Part shown: piece after piece, positions 44,088-53,463 of the stretch
How positions within the stretch are numbered: position 1 is the first letter of the stretch
How the letters are laid out: each line of letters opens with the position of its first letter
NCBI GenBank assembly: GCA_000017645.1
Contig: CP000782.1
Coordinates: 186,001-250,000 of the forward strand
Origin: Xanthobacter autotrophicus Py2
GTDB lineage: Bacteria; Pseudomonadota; Alphaproteobacteria; Rhizobiales; Xanthobacteraceae
Direction of reading: 5' to 3'
DNA: 64,000 bases
Notes under the pieces: generated by a model
What the model was told of the DNA's origin: nothing
Databases searched by the model: none
The model's input: the letters and a program-made list of their open reading frames with translations, nothing else
Position numbers and translations under genes: made by a program

Positions 44088-44183
44088 TCCCAGGCACTCC
44101 AAGCCTTGCGGGGCGTCGACCTCATTGTGGCGGTGACCTTCGTCAGCGAGATCGGCAACCTGAGCCGCTTCGAGAGCCCCCGA
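44088..44183 (+). pseudogene. IS110-family transposase fragment
   Basis: The frame reads SQALQALRGVDLIVAVTFVS, EIGNLSRFESPR, a conserved part of the C-terminal Tnp20 domain of IS110-type transposases. Both sides are lost, and the older IS66-like element begins 60 bp later. Confidence 0.75.
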
Positions 44184-44269
44184 GGTGGGGGTGGAAAACG
44201 TGCTCTGATCGAAACAGCTATTGGGCGTTATAAGGCGCTGATCGTAACCGGAGCAGATTCCGGGGCGGC

Positions 44270-45866
44270 TACGGTCGAGCGGCCTGCCGGATGAGATCTG
44301 GCAGGGGCGGGATTGAGGCCTGTGGGTTGATGCCGAGCCGATCGCCGAGATAGGCGAAGAACGAGACGCCGAGCTTCATTCAGGTCTTCATGAGGCCGAG
44401 GAAGACGTCCCGCGCCTGCCGTCCGGCGTCGCTCATCGTGCCGCCGGAGATCTTGCGCTTGGTGACGAAGGCGCGGATGTCGTTCTCCGAGCCATTGGTG
44501 TGCAACGGGATCTCGGGGCGCTCCAGAACCCGCAGCAGTTCGGGTTTTCGGCGATGAAGCCGCGCCAGGAGCCGGTCGAGCAGGTTGTATCCGGTTCGTG
44601 GCCGGAAGATGCGGGGTCGAATCGGGCGCGCAGGGCCGCAGCGCATCTCTTGCACGGATCCTTCTGCCAAGCCTTCAGGTCTCGATAGAACCACCAGATC
44701 AGCTGACGCACCAGCTCGACCGGCTGTCGCTGCTGCGGCGTTGCCGGCACCAGCTTGTGGACGAGCCTCTCCGCATGCACCCAACACAGCGCGTGCTCGC
44801 CGACGCGGAACTGGCCGGCGCCATCGGAGACGATCACCGTGTCGCCCAGCAGGCCGTGGTGATGGATGGCGCCCCACAACGCACCTTCGGTGGCGATCCG
44901 TACCGGGTCCGGCGTCACGCCGAGCTGGTCGATGCCCAGCGCCGTCAGGTGCGCCTGCCATGCGGCCCCGTCCGCGAAGATCTTCTGCGGTGCGGCCTCG
45001 AGACGATCGATGACCGGTCCCGCCAGATTGCGCCCACGCATGTAGGCCAGCGCCTCCTTGTTCACGACATGCTCGCCGTGACCGGCGCGAAGCGTGTCCA
45101 GGAACGCCGCGCGCGACTTCGAGGCACCGGTGCGGAAGGCCGTGAAGCGATCGTCGCCGATCTGCGTGGTGTAGCCGTCCGCGTGGGCGTGGCGTGCGGA
45201 GGTGTCATCCACCGTCACCCACTGTGCCGTCGCAAGGCCCGCGCGAAGCACGTCGCGATCCTCGCTCACGAACTCGTCCACGTGATCCGCTATCAGTCGC
45301 ACGACCTGGCGCTTGGAGATGGCGATGCCGATCCCGGTCAGAAGAGCCGTCAGCCGCTCCGTCGTCACCTGTCCCTGCACGTGGCCGGCGAGGATGAAGC
45401 GCCGCAGGTTCGCACCCCAGCCGCCGATGACCTCCGGCGGCAGCGGCGCTACCACCCTCTCCCCCGCCGGCGTTACCCAGCGCTCGCGGCGATACCGCAC
45501 GACCTCGGTGACCAGCACCAGGTCGCGAACCAGGATCGTCTCGTACCCCTTGAAGCGCGATCCTGCCGGCACCTCCGCCGGAACGACCACCTCCCGGCTC
45601 ACCTGATTGCCGTCCCGCTTGCCACCGCGCCGGCGGCGCTTGCCCTTGCCGCGCGACGGCCCTGTCGCCTTCTCCATGCCCGAAGGCTTCGACGTCTTGA
45701 ACTTCGGCCGGGGCGGCAGCCCCTTCAGCGCGGCGATCTCATCCTTGAGATCCCGGTTCTCTGCCTGCGCCGACGTAAGACCGTCTTCAGGCCGGCATTC
45801 TCGTCACGAAGGCTCCGAACCTCGGAAAGAAGCTCCACGACAAGATCGCGAAGCGCCCCAACCGGC
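44270..45866 (-). pseudogene. IS66-family transposase of the older element, broken
   Basis: Blocks GWGANLRRFILAGHVQGQVT, VTVDDTSARHAHADGYTTQI, CWVHAERLVHKLVPATPQQR and PLHTNGSENDIRAFVTKRKI show an IS66-type DDE transposase. It is ruined in four ways. The nested IS66 cuts off its first 13-14 codons, which lie at 48603-48645 (MSERDADTVRDRP). Frames change near 45780 and near 44620. A TGA interrupts the C-terminus at 44380, after which the frame continues as MKLGVSFFAYLGDRLGINPQ to 44270. Confidence 0.8.
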
Positions 45867-45942
45867 GTACCCATCCGGCGAGGGCCGCCTTGCGGAGGGG
45901 GGCGATGACGTGAGTCCTAGGGGTAATCCTAGGAGTAGTCAT

Positions 45943-46338
45943 ATGACGCTGTCGCGGGTGGAGGTGATCACCTCGGTGGAGCGGCGCCGGCGCTGGCCGC
46001 GGGCCGAGAAGGAGCGGCTAGTGGCGCTGGCACTGGAGCCCGGGGCTTCAGCTTCCGAGATCGCCCGCTCGGCGGGGGTGCATGTGAGCCAGCTCTTCCG
46101 CTGGCGCAAGCAGCTCTGCGAACGGGTCACGCCCCAGTTGCCAGCCTTCCTGCCGGTGACGGTGGAGCCGCCGATGGAGACCGTTTCACCCCCGGACGAG
46201 CCATCGCCGCGTAAGCGTAAGGCTCGTCGCGAGGGCCGCATCGAGATTGAACTGGCTTCTGGCGACCGGCTGCGGCTGGAGGGCGACGTGGATGGCCGAA
46301 CGCTGCGCGAGGCGATCGCCGCGCTGAGGGCGCGATGA
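45943..46338 (+). CDS. tnpA: IS66 accessory protein TnpA
   Basis: The 131-residue product has a transposase-type helix-turn-helix ([43 protein letters not shown]) and a C-terminal part ([20 protein letters not shown]) typical of IS66 TnpA. It overlaps tnpB by 4 bases. It is needed with TnpB and TnpC for movement (family knowledge). Confidence 0.88.
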   Translation: MTLSRVEVITSVERRRRWPRAEKERLVALALEPGASASEIARSAGVHVSQLFRWRKQLCERVTPQLPAFLPVTVEPPMETVSPPDEPSPRKRKARREGRIEIELASGDRLRLEGDVDGRTLREAIAALRAR

Positions 46339-46682
46339 TCCCCGTCCCGGTCGGCGCGAAGGTATGGCTGGCGACAGGCCACACGGACATGCGCAAGGGC
46401 TTCGCCTCCCTGGCGTTGCAAGTGCAGGAGGTCCTGAGGCGCGACCCGCTTGGCGGCCATATCTTCTGCTTCCGCGGACGGCGCGGTGATCTCGTCAAGA
46501 TCATCTGGCACGACGGACAGGCGGCGAACCTGTACGTGCGTCGACTGGAGCGCGGCCGCTTCCTGTGGCCCTCGCCGGCGGACGGGGCGGTCGCCATCTC
46601 GCCGGCGCAGATGGGTTATCTTCTCTCCGGGATCGACTGGCGCAATCCGGTGGAGGCCTGGCGCCCGACCTCCGTCGGCTGA
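46335..46682 (+). CDS. tnpB: IS66 accessory protein TnpB
   Basis: The 115-residue product is a standard IS66 Orf2: [60 protein letters not shown] and [10 protein letters not shown]. It is full-length and coupled to tnpA by ATGA. Its biochemical role is unknown. Confidence 0.92.
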   Translation: MIPVPVGAKVWLATGHTDMRKGFASLALQVQEVLRRDPLGGHIFCFRGRRGDLVKIIWHDGQAANLYVRRLERGRFLWPSPADGAVAISPAQMGYLLSGIDWRNPVEAWRPTSVG

Positions 46683-46728
46683 TGCTTTTCGCCTTGCGTT
46701 TGCAATGGGCTGTGATTCCATAGCTCCC

Positions 46729-48354
46729 ATGAGCACGCCCGCCGCATCGCCCTCGCTGCCCGCCGACCTGGCGGTGGCGCATGCGATGATCCTGGCCGAA
46801 CGCGCCAAGCGGATCGAGGCCGAGGCCGCAGCCTCCTCCGTCGAGGCGGTGATCGCCCACCTCAAGCTGACGATCGAGAAGCTCAGGCGCGAGCTTTACG
46901 GCCAGCGCTCCGAGCGCACGGTGCGGCTCATCGACCAGATGGAGCTTCAGCTCGAGGAACTGGAAGCCAGGGCGAGCGAGGACGAGATCGCGGCGCAGGA
47001 GAGTGCGCGCCTGGCGTCACTGCCGGCGCCCGCTCCACGCCGGAGGCCCGTGCGCAAGCCCTTCCCCGAGCACCTGCCGCGCGAGCGCGTCGTCGTGCCG
47101 GCGCCGACCAACTGTCCCTGCTGCGGCTCGATGAAGCTGTCGAAGCTCGGAGAGGACGTCACCGAGACCCTGGAGATCGTGCCGCGATCCTGGAAGGTGA
47201 TCCAGACGGTCCGCGAGAAGTTCACCTGCCGCCAGTGCGAGGCGATCACTCAGCCGCCGGCGCCCTTCCATGTGACGCCGCGCGGCTTCATGGGGCCGAA
47301 CCTGCTGGCGACAGTCCTCTTCGAGACGTTCGGGCAGCATCAGCCGTTGAACCGCCAGAGCGAAAGGTATGCTCGCGAGGGTATCGACCTCTCCGTCTCG
47401 ACACTGGCCGATCAGGTCGGTACGGCGACTGCGGCGCTGAGGCCTCTGCATGAGCTGATTGCCCGGCACGTCATGGCGGCGGAGCGACTGCACGCCGACG
47501 ACACCACCGTGCCGATCCTGGCCAAGGGCAAGACCGATACGGGCCGGATCTGGACCTATGTGCGCGACGATCGCCCCTTCGGCGGCGCCGACCCGCCGGC
47601 GGCCCTCTACTTCGCCTCGCGCGACAGGCGGCAGGAGCATCCGGACGCACACCTCGCGGGCTGGCGGGGCATCCTCCAGGCCGACGCCTACGGCGGTTAC
47701 AACGGACTGTATGATCCCGCACGTCCGGGCGGACCGGTCACGTCGGCGCTTTGCTGGTCCCATGCCAGGAGAGGCTTCTTCGAACTCGCAGACATCGCCG
47801 CAAGCGCGCGGCGCGGGCCCGGCGCCGCGCCGGTGTCGCCCATCGCCCTGGAGGCGGTGAAGCGCATCGACGCTCTCTTCGACATCGAACGCGGGATCAG
47901 CGGCTTGAGTGCTGAGGAGCGTCGCGACGCCCGGCAGGAGCAGAGCCGGCCTCTCGTCGATGACCTGCACGCTTGGCTCGGCGAGCAGCGCCTCAAGTTG
48001 TCCCGATCGGCGTCGGTTGCCAAGCCGATCGACTATATGCTCAGGCGCTGGAACGGCTTTGCAACCGTCCTTGATGACGGCCGTGCCTGCCTGTCGAACA
48101 ATGCAGCGGAGCGGGCTTTGCGCGGCTTCGCCTTGGGAAGGAAGGCATGGCTCTTCGCCGGCTCCGACCGCGGCGCCGAGCGCGCCGCCGCCATGGCGAC
48201 GCTGATCACCACGGCGAGGCTCAACAACGTCGATCCGCAGGCCTGGCTTGCCGATGTGCTCGCCCGCATCGCGGGGACGCCGCAGAGCCGGCTCGCCGAA
48301 CTGTTGCCATGGAGCTGGCAAGCCGGCAGCTCCGGACAGTGTGAAGCCGCCTGA
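46729..48354 (+). CDS. tnpC: IS66 transposase TnpC
   Basis: The 541-residue transposase has an N-terminal coiled coil (IAHLKLTIEKLRRELYGQRS), a Cys-rich zinc motif (CPCCGSMKLSKLGEDVTETL, CRQCEA) and the DDE domain (LHADDTTVPILAKGKTDTGR, ILQADAYGGYNGLYD, CWSHARRGFFELADIA, LSNNAAERALRGFALGRKAW). All parts seem intact. The ATG at 46729 is 46 bases after tnpB. Only one of its strands is used by the element's genes. Confidence 0.92.
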   Translation: MSTPAASPSLPADLAVAHAMILAERAKRIEAEAAASSVEAVIAHLKLTIEKLRRELYGQRSERTVRLIDQMELQLEELEARASEDEIAAQESARLASLPAPAPRRRPVRKPFPEHLPRERVVVPAPTNCPCCGSMKLSKLGEDVTETLEIVPRSWKVIQTVREKFTCRQCEAITQPPAPFHVTPRGFMGPNLLATVLFETFGQHQPLNRQSERYAREGIDLSVSTLADQVGTATAALRPLHELIARHVMAAERLHADDTTVPILAKGKTDTGRIWTYVRDDRPFGGADPPAALYFASRDRRQEHPDAHLAGWRGILQADAYGGYNGLYDPARPGGPVTSALCWSHARRGFFELADIAASARRGPGAAPVSPIALEAVKRIDALFDIERGISGLSAEERRDARQEQSRPLVDDLHAWLGEQRLKLSRSASVAKPIDYMLRRWNGFATVLDDGRACLSNNAAERALRGFALGRKAWLFAGSDRGAERAAAMATLITTARLNNVDPQAWLADVLARIAGTPQSRLAELLPWSWQAGSSGQCEAA

Positions 48355-48358
48355 CCGC

Positions 48359-48574
48359 ATGGCCGCCGACGCCAACGTGTTCACCATCGCGCTCGCAGCC
48401 CAAATGCTGGGCGAAACCGACGATCGGCTCTGGGCGCTCGCCGACCAGATGGATCCGGAGGACGGCCTCGTCTGGATCCACGACACGGATGAACGCCAGA
48501 CAATGGCCTTTACGTCCTTCGGCCTCGAAACCCTCAGGGATCTGATCGCCGATCAACACACGACCGAAAGCTGA
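48359..48574 (+). CDS. IS66-associated small protein, 71 residues
   Basis: The product MAADANVFTIALAAQMLGET, DDRLWALADQMDPEDGLVWI, HDTDERQTMAFTSFGLETLR is acidic and compact. It starts 5 bases after tnpC and lies inside the right inverted repeat (which begins at 48581), so it belongs to the element. Several rhizobial IS66 members carry such a passenger gene. No function is known. Confidence 0.7.
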   Translation: MAADANVFTIALAAQMLGETDDRLWALADQMDPEDGLVWIHDTDERQTMAFTSFGLETLRDLIADQHTTES

Positions 48575-48868
48575 GGTCCCGCGGCCCTCGCCGGATGCTT
48601 ACCAGCCGGCCGGTCCCTGACCGTATCAGCGTCTCGTTCCGACATGGGAATCGTGAATCACGACCCCCACTTCCTGAAAAGCCCCTTCGCCCCGGAATTT
48701 GCTCCAGTTACCAATAGCCGCCTTGGGAATCCTTCTCAAACGCGCTCTAAGACGCACTCTGGCTTATCCAGATGTTGCGGTACCGGTTGTACAGGTCTGC
48801 AAATTTGCATAGGCAATCTCTGCTATGGTGCAGCGCACTGCGGAATTTCCCGATAGGCGAACAAAACA

Positions 48869-49652
48869 ATGAATGACACCAGACGATTGTTAACGCTTTG
48901 AGGAAGCGGCCCAGTACCTAGGCGTCAGCAAGACCTCGCTGCGTCGCTGGACCAAGGATGGACAACTGTCCTGCCATCGGATCGGCATGCGAGCAGAGCG
49001 CCGCTTTGATCAGGAGATGCTCGAGGAGTTTCTCCTGCGTCGCAGTGTGGGCGCGGCAGTTGCCACGCCCGACACCTCAGTCGTCGATGCCGTGCAGCAG
49101 GCGGCTCAGCGCGGCAGCCACAAGCATGTCTGCCTCTATTTTCGGAACCCAAGCGAACAGTGGGAAGCGTTTCGTAGCTATTTCCTGGGACACTATCGGG
49201 CCAATTTGCCGACGACCTATCTCTATCACGCCTCGACCCGCGAACATCTCATGGAGTGCGTCCGCAACGAGGGCATCGATCCCCAGGACGCGATCGACCG
49301 CGGCCTGCTCCGCCTGGTTTCCGCACAGGAATCATACCTGCGGCAGGGCGCCTTTTCCGCCGATTTCATGATCTCCTTTATGCGGCTGATCTTGGTCCGT
49401 AAGCGCGCCGACGGGTTTCACAAGCATCTGATCACCGGCGAAATGGACTGGTTCTTCACCGACATTGTCGGGCGTGAGGAAATCCACGCCTATGAGCGGC
49501 GGCTGAACAAGCTTCTCGATGAGGCGCCTGAGGTCACCATCGTCTGTCAATATGACGTCACGCGATTTGACGGCGAGGGAGTGCTGCAGGCCTGTGGCAC
49601 GCACCCTCTCATCCATCTTGACGAGCAGGTGCGTCAGGGCTTCTTCCGCTAG
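48869..49652 (+). pseudogene. DcmR-like regulator (HTH + MEDS domain), frameshifted at codon 10
   Basis: The ATG at 48869 opens MNDTRRLLTL and stops at TGA (48899). One base off, the frame continues EEAAQYLGVSKTSLRRWTKD GQLSCHRIG, a MerR-like excisionase-type HTH, then a MEDS domain (HVCLYFRNPSEQWEAFRSYF, THYLYHASTREHLMECVRNE-like, MDWFFTDIVG) to 49652. The run CTTTGAG with one T fewer would restore one frame. MEDS proteins such as DcmR sense C1 or related compounds. The ATG at 48987 would lack the HTH. 48712-48868 and 49653-49842 have no gene. Confidence 0.75.
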
Positions 49653-49842
49653 ATGCCGTAATGGGCCGGCGTCTCGCGAGTAGCCATTTTGGGTGGCTGT
49701 CCCTCAGAATGATGGTGTTGGAACTGGGTCCAAGGGATCGGCAAGCGCATCAAGTGCTTTCTGGCGGGCATTGAGTCCTCCGTATGGGAACCTACCCCTC
49801 TCGACGCCCCCCAACCTCCATGTCGGCGGGGCGAGGCATCGC

Positions 49843-50538
49843 TCAGGTCACCAGCTTTTCGCCGAGGATGACGCGCTTGTAGGCGCCGAGCAGGTGGCTG
49901 TGCATGGATCGAGCGGCGAGCTTGGCATCGCCGCTGATCATGGCTTCGAGGATTTCCTCGTGTTCCCGCCACACCCGGATCGAAAGGCCGGGATAGCTTA
50001 GGATCTCTCCCATGCCCCGCCGCAGGTGCTGCCAGTTGAGGCGCATCGTGTCGATGATCAGGGGATTGCCCGACAGCTCGTAGATGAAGGAGTGGAAGTC
50101 CATATCGGCCTGCACCACGCCCTTGCGGTCGCCAGCAAGGGCGAGGTTCCGGCCGTGGGCGAGAAGGTCGCGCCCATGGCGGATATGCTGGGGCTGCAGG
50201 TTGGCCGTCGCGAGTTCGGCTGCAAGCGGCTCCACAGCGGAGCGAAACTCATAGATCGCCTTCAGCAGTTCCGGCTGCACCGGGGCCACCGCCACCCCGC
50301 GCTTTCCCACCTCAGTCACGAAGCCCTGCGCCCGCAGGATGACCAGGGCGTGGGTCACCGGCTGGCGGGAGACGTTCAGGCGTGCCGCGATGTCCTCCTG
50401 CGTCAGGCGCTCCCCCGGCTTGAGAGTCCCATCGCAGATGGCGTCCAGGATGACCTCGTACGTCTGTTCCACAAGGCGCTTCGGCGCGGCGAGCGATTCC
50501 ATGGTGTCTGCATATCGTGACTGAGGGCAGTTTTCCAT
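49843..50538 (-). CDS. GntR-family regulator with FCD domain
   Basis: The 231-residue product has a winged helix (EQTYEVILDAICDGTLKPGE, RLTQEDIAARLNVSRQPVTH ALVIL) and an FCD effector domain (YEFRSAVEPLAAELATANLQ, DMDFHSFIYELSGNPLIIDT, WREHEEILEAMISGDAKLAA) with the D/H residues that bind a metal and a carboxylate ligand in this class. It diverges from hcmB, and its likely operator lies between the two genes. A free 2-hydroxy acid or CoA intermediate is a reasonable ligand (inference). An internal start at 50502 is possible. Confidence 0.9.
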   Translation of the reverse strand: MENCPQSRYADTMESLAAPKRLVEQTYEVILDAICDGTLKPGERLTQEDIAARLNVSRQPVTHALVILRAQGFVTEVGKRGVAVAPVQPELLKAIYEFRSAVEPLAAELATANLQPQHIRHGRDLLAHGRNLALAGDRKGVVQADMDFHSFIYELSGNPLIIDTMRLNWQHLRRGMGEILSYPGLSIRVWREHEEILEAMISGDAKLAARSMHSHLLGAYKRVILGEKLVT

Positions 50539-50571
50539 CTTGACGGCCCGCGAGAGAGATGAGAGCGTGAT

Positions 50572-50593
50572 TGAACACTGAATTCAGAATTCA
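50572..50593 (+). promoter_or_regulatory. Candidate GntR operator in front of hcmB
   Basis: The 22-bp site is three abutting half-sites (TGAACAC, TGAATTC, then GAATTCA after an A), forming two overlapping 15-bp palindromes around single central bases. It ends 17 bp before the hcmB ATG, so bound protein would block transcription or initiation. The same 22 bp, inverted, is at 58473-58494. Confidence 0.8.
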
Positions 50594-50610
50594 ATAAAGG
50601 GGGAGTGGAA

Positions 50611-51018
50611 ATGGCTCAGCCGATCAGGGTGCTGCTCGCCAAAGTCGGGCTCGACGGTCACGATCGCGGCGTGAAGGTGGTGGCGCGCACCCTGCGCGAC
50701 GCCGGCATGGACGTGATTTATTCCGGCCTCCACCGCACGCCCGAGGAAGTTGTGACCGCGGCGGTGCAGGAGGACGTGGACATCCTCGGCGTCTCCCTCC
50801 TCTCCGGAGTCCAGCTCACGGTCTTTCCCAAGATCTTCAAGCTGCTCGCCGAGCGGGGCGCGGACGACCTCATCGTGATCGCCGGCGGCGTGATGCCGGA
50901 CGAGGACGTGGTCGCTCTGAAGGAACTGGGTGTGAAGGAGGTGATGCTCCAGGACACCCCGCCCAAGGCCATCGTGGAAACGCTCGAGCGCCTGGTCGCC
51001 GAGCGCGGACCTCGTTGA
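50611..51018 (+). CDS. hcmB: 2-Hydroxyisobutyryl-CoA mutase, B12-binding small subunit
   Basis: The 135-residue product MAQPIRVLLAKVGLDGHDRG, AKVVARTLRDAGMDVIYSG-type N-terminus carries the cobalamin-binding signature DGHDRG, with His17 as lower axial ligand, then LLSGVQLTVFPKIFKLLAER and VIAGGVMPDEDVVALKELGV. The length fits HcmB and is far shorter than fused methylmalonyl-CoA mutases. The ATG at 50611 has AAGGGGGAG 6 bases upstream. A GTG at 50605 would add two residues. It is the first gene of the mutase operon. Confidence 0.93.
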   Translation: MAQPIRVLLAKVGLDGHDRGVKVVARTLRDAGMDVIYSGLHRTPEEVVTAAVQEDVDILGVSLLSGVQLTVFPKIFKLLAERGADDLIVIAGGVMPDEDVVALKELGVKEVMLQDTPPKAIVETLERLVAERGPR

Positions 51019-51034
51019 GCGCGGGAGAAGACCC

Positions 51035-52468
51035 ATGGAATCCTGGTCGTTTCCCCCTCGATACGACGACGCCTACCGCCCCCCGCAGAATGCGCGCTAC
51101 TGGTTTCCCGGGCGCGAGACCATGCCAGCGGCGGACCGCGAAGCGGCCGTTCTCGGCCGCCTCAAGGAGATCTGTGCCTACGCCTACGAGAAGGCACCCT
51201 TCTATCGCCGGACGTGGGACGAGGCGGGTTTCCATCCCTCGCACCTCAAGAGCCTCGAGGATTTCGAGGACAAGGTGCCGGTGATCACCAAGAGGGATCT
51301 GCGCGCCTCCCAGGCCGCCGCGCCCCCCTTCGGCGACTATCTGTGTGTCGAGGATGCGGAGATCTTCCACATCCACGGCACGTCCGGCACCACGGGCCGG
51401 CCCACCGCCTTCGCCATCGGCCGCGAGGACTGGCGCTCCATCGCCAACGCCCATGCCCGCATCATGTGGGCCATGGGCCTCAGGCCCGGCGACATGGTGT
51501 GCGTGGCGGCCATCCTCAGCCTCTACATGGGGTCCTGGGGCGCGCTCGCGGGCGCCGAACGGCTCGGGGCCAAAGCCTTTCCCTTCGGCGCCGGCGCCCC
51601 GGGCATGAGCGTGCGCCTCGCCCAATGGCTCGCCGCCATGCGCCCCGCCGGGTTCTACGGCACGCCCACCTACGCCCTGCACCTCGCAGACACCGCCATC
51701 AAGGAAGGACTCAGCCCGCGGGACTTCGGCCTGAAGGTCATGTTCTTCTCGGGCGAGCCCGGCGCCTCGATCCCCGGCGTGCGCGACCGGATCGAGGATC
51801 TCTATGGCGCCAGGGTGATCGACAGCGGCTCCATGGCCGAGATGACCCCCTGGATGAACGTCGCCGGCAGCGCCGAGACCCGCGGCCTCCTGTGCTGGCA
51901 GGACGTGGTCTACACCGAGGTATGCGATCCCGCGACCTTCCGCCGGGTCCCCTACGGATCGCGCGGCACCCCAGTCTACACCCACCTGGAGCGGACCTCC
52001 CAGCCGATGATCCGCCTCGCCTCGGGCGATCTCACGCTGTGGTCCGACGCCCCGACCCCCTGCGGGCGCACCTATCCGAGCCTGCCCAACGGCATCTTCG
52101 GGCGCATCGACGACATGTTCACCATCCGCGGGGAGAACGTCTATCCGAGCGAGATCGATGCCGTGCTGAACCAGACCGCCGGCTATGGCGGCGAGCATCA
52201 GATCGTCATTACCCGCGAGGCGGCCATGGACGAGCTGGTGCTCAAGGTGGAGGCCGATCCGGTGACACTGGCGCTGGGCCGCGATCAGGTCGATTGTTTC
52301 CGCGGCGAGGTCTCCCGCACGGTGCAGAAGCTGCTCGGCCTGCGCGCGGTGGTGCAAGTGGTGGATGCCGGTTCCCTGCCGCGCACCGATTTCAAGGCGC
52401 GCCGCGTGATCGACGATCGCGACGTGTTCCGCGAGATGCACGCCCAGATCGGGTCGGGAGGCGCATGA
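51035..52468 (+). CDS. hcl: 2-Hydroxyisobutyrate-CoA ligase (phenylacetate-CoA ligase family)
   Basis: The 477-residue product is an AMP-forming acyl-CoA ligase of the PaaK type: ATP-binding GTSGTTGRP at 115-123, FFSGEPGASIPGVRDRIEDL, YGARVIDSGSMAEMTPWMN and the hinge/C-terminal GRIDDMFTIRGENVYPSEID AVL. Next to hcmB and hcmA, its expected substrate is 2-hydroxyisobutyrate, giving the CoA ester that the mutase uses. Substrate is inferred from context. It begins 16 bp after hcmB and overlaps the next gene by ATGA. Confidence 0.88.
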   Translation: MESWSFPPRYDDAYRPPQNARYWFPGRETMPAADREAAVLGRLKEICAYAYEKAPFYRRTWDEAGFHPSHLKSLEDFEDKVPVITKRDLRASQAAAPPFGDYLCVEDAEIFHIHGTSGTTGRPTAFAIGREDWRSIANAHARIMWAMGLRPGDMVCVAAILSLYMGSWGALAGAERLGAKAFPFGAGAPGMSVRLAQWLAAMRPAGFYGTPTYALHLADTAIKEGLSPRDFGLKVMFFSGEPGASIPGVRDRIEDLYGARVIDSGSMAEMTPWMNVAGSAETRGLLCWQDVVYTEVCDPATFRRVPYGSRGTPVYTHLERTSQPMIRLASGDLTLWSDAPTPCGRTYPSLPNGIFGRIDDMFTIRGENVYPSEIDAVLNQTAGYGGEHQIVITREAAMDELVLKVEADPVTLALGRDQVDCFRGEVSRTVQKLLGLRAVVQVVDAGSLPRTDFKARRVIDDRDVFREMHAQIGSGGA

Positions 52469-53463
52469 TGGCGGCCTATGTCCCCTCGCTCGACCTCGTG
52501 CCGAGGATCGCGGCCGGAAACGTGGGCGCCATCGCGCGGCTCATCTCCCGCTCCGAATCCGGGATGCCCGAGGCGCGCCCCGCGCTTGCCGAGATCTACC
52601 GCCGTGCCGGGCGGGCCCACATCATCGGCATCACCGGCGTGCCCGGCTCGGGCAAGTCTACTCTGGTGGCACGCTTCGCCCAGATGCTGCGCGCGCGCGG
52701 CTCAAAGGTGGGCATCGTGGCGGTAGACCCCTCGAGCCCCTTCTCCGGCGGTTCCATCCTCGGCGACCGGGTGCGGATGAACGAGCTCGGGATGGACCCC
52801 GGCGTCTATATCCGCTCCATGGCCACCCGCGGCGCCACCGGCGGCATGGCCCGCGCGGCGCTCGATGCGGTCGACGTTCTCGACGTGGGCGGCTTCGATA
52901 CCGTCATCATCGAGACCGTCGGCGTCGGCCAGGACGAGGTGGAGATCGCCCGCGCCTCCCACACCACGGTGGTGGTCTCGGCCCCGGGCCTCGGCGACGA
53001 GATCCAGGCCATCAAGGCCGGCATCCTGGAGATCGCAGACATCCACGTGGTGTCGAAGTGCGACCGCAGCGACGCCAACCGCACCATAACCGACCTCAAG
53101 GCCATGCTCACCCTCGGCACCCTCACCTTCGGCATGGGCGTATGGCGGATCCCAGTGGTTGGCCTGTCCTCCCTGAGCGGGGAAGGCTTCGAGGAACTCA
53201 TCGACAAGATCGCTGCACACCGGCGCATTGCGCTCAAGACCGAAGCCGGACTCGTGCGGCAGGGGCGCATCGCCCGCTTCCGGCTGGAGAAGACCGCCGA
53301 GAACATGCTTCTGGAACGCTTCGCCGAGCGCGCGGCGCGCCTTGCTCCCAGCCTCGCCGAGCGCCTCCGGCGGCGCGACGGCGATCCCTACTCCCTCGCC
53401 AGCGAATTGCTGAGCATGCCCGTCGACACCGTCGCGAAGGAACGTACCCATGAGCATGTCTGA
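52465..53463 (+). CDS. meaH: MeaB-type G-protein chaperone for the mutase
   Basis: The 332-residue product is a MeaB/ArgK GTPase: P-loop GVPGSGKST (residues 58-66), VDPSSPFSGGSILGDRVRMN, SMATRGATGGMARAALDAVD, IIETVGVGQDEVEIARASHT, and the base-recognition motif SKCD. Such chaperones guard AdoCbl loading and reactivation of mutases. In known hcm operons the equivalent is called MeaH. It overlaps hcl (ATGA) and hcmA (14 bases). The start can be 52465 or 52468. Confidence 0.92.
   Translation: MMAAYVPSLDLVPRIAAGNVGAIARLISRSESGMPEARPALAEIYRRAGRAHIIGITGVPGSGKSTLVARFAQMLRARGSKVGIVAVDPSSPFSGGSILGDRVRMNELGMDPGVYIRSMATRGATGGMARAALDAVDVLDVGGFDTVIIETVGVGQDEVEIARASHTTVVVSAPGLGDEIQAIKAGILEIADIHVVSKCDRSDANRTITDLKAMLTLGTLTFGMGVWRIPVVGLSSLSGEGFEELIDKIAAHRRIALKTEAGLVRQGRIARFRLEKTAENMLLERFAERAARLAPSLAERLRRRDGDPYSLASELLSMPVDTVAKERTHEHV

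Larger units (their letters stand above)
45867..48602. mobile_element. Intact IS66-family insertion sequence
   Basis: The ends 45867-45888 and 48581-48602 form 22-bp inverted repeats with two mismatches (core ATCCGGCGAGGGCCGC). The flanking octamers CAACCGGC (45859-45866) and CAGCCGGC (48603-48610) are a target duplication with one change. It contains tnpA, tnpB, tnpC and a small downstream gene, all apparently intact. It sits within the start of the older transposase. Confidence 0.88.
44244..48711. mobile_element. Decayed IS66-like element, interrupted by an intact IS66
   Basis: The ends 44244-44267 and 48688-48711 are inverted repeats of 24 bp (start GTAACCGGAGCAGATTCC, inverted GTAACTGGAGCAAATTCC) with two mismatches. 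Without the nested IS66 the element would be about 1.73 kb and carry one transposase gene. No matching 8-bp target duplication is seen, so one flank may have been lost or rearranged. Confidence 0.8.

Noticed and set aside
44236..48719. Target-site duplication for the older IS66-like element
   Set aside because: Octamers next to its two ends (CGCTGATC and CAATAGCC) do not match, so no duplication is claimed.
49653..49842. Possible transposase end between the DcmR-like remnant and gntR
   Set aside because: A minus-strand frame ends plausibly (TQFQHHHSEGQPPKMATRET) but no family could be named, so no feature was called.
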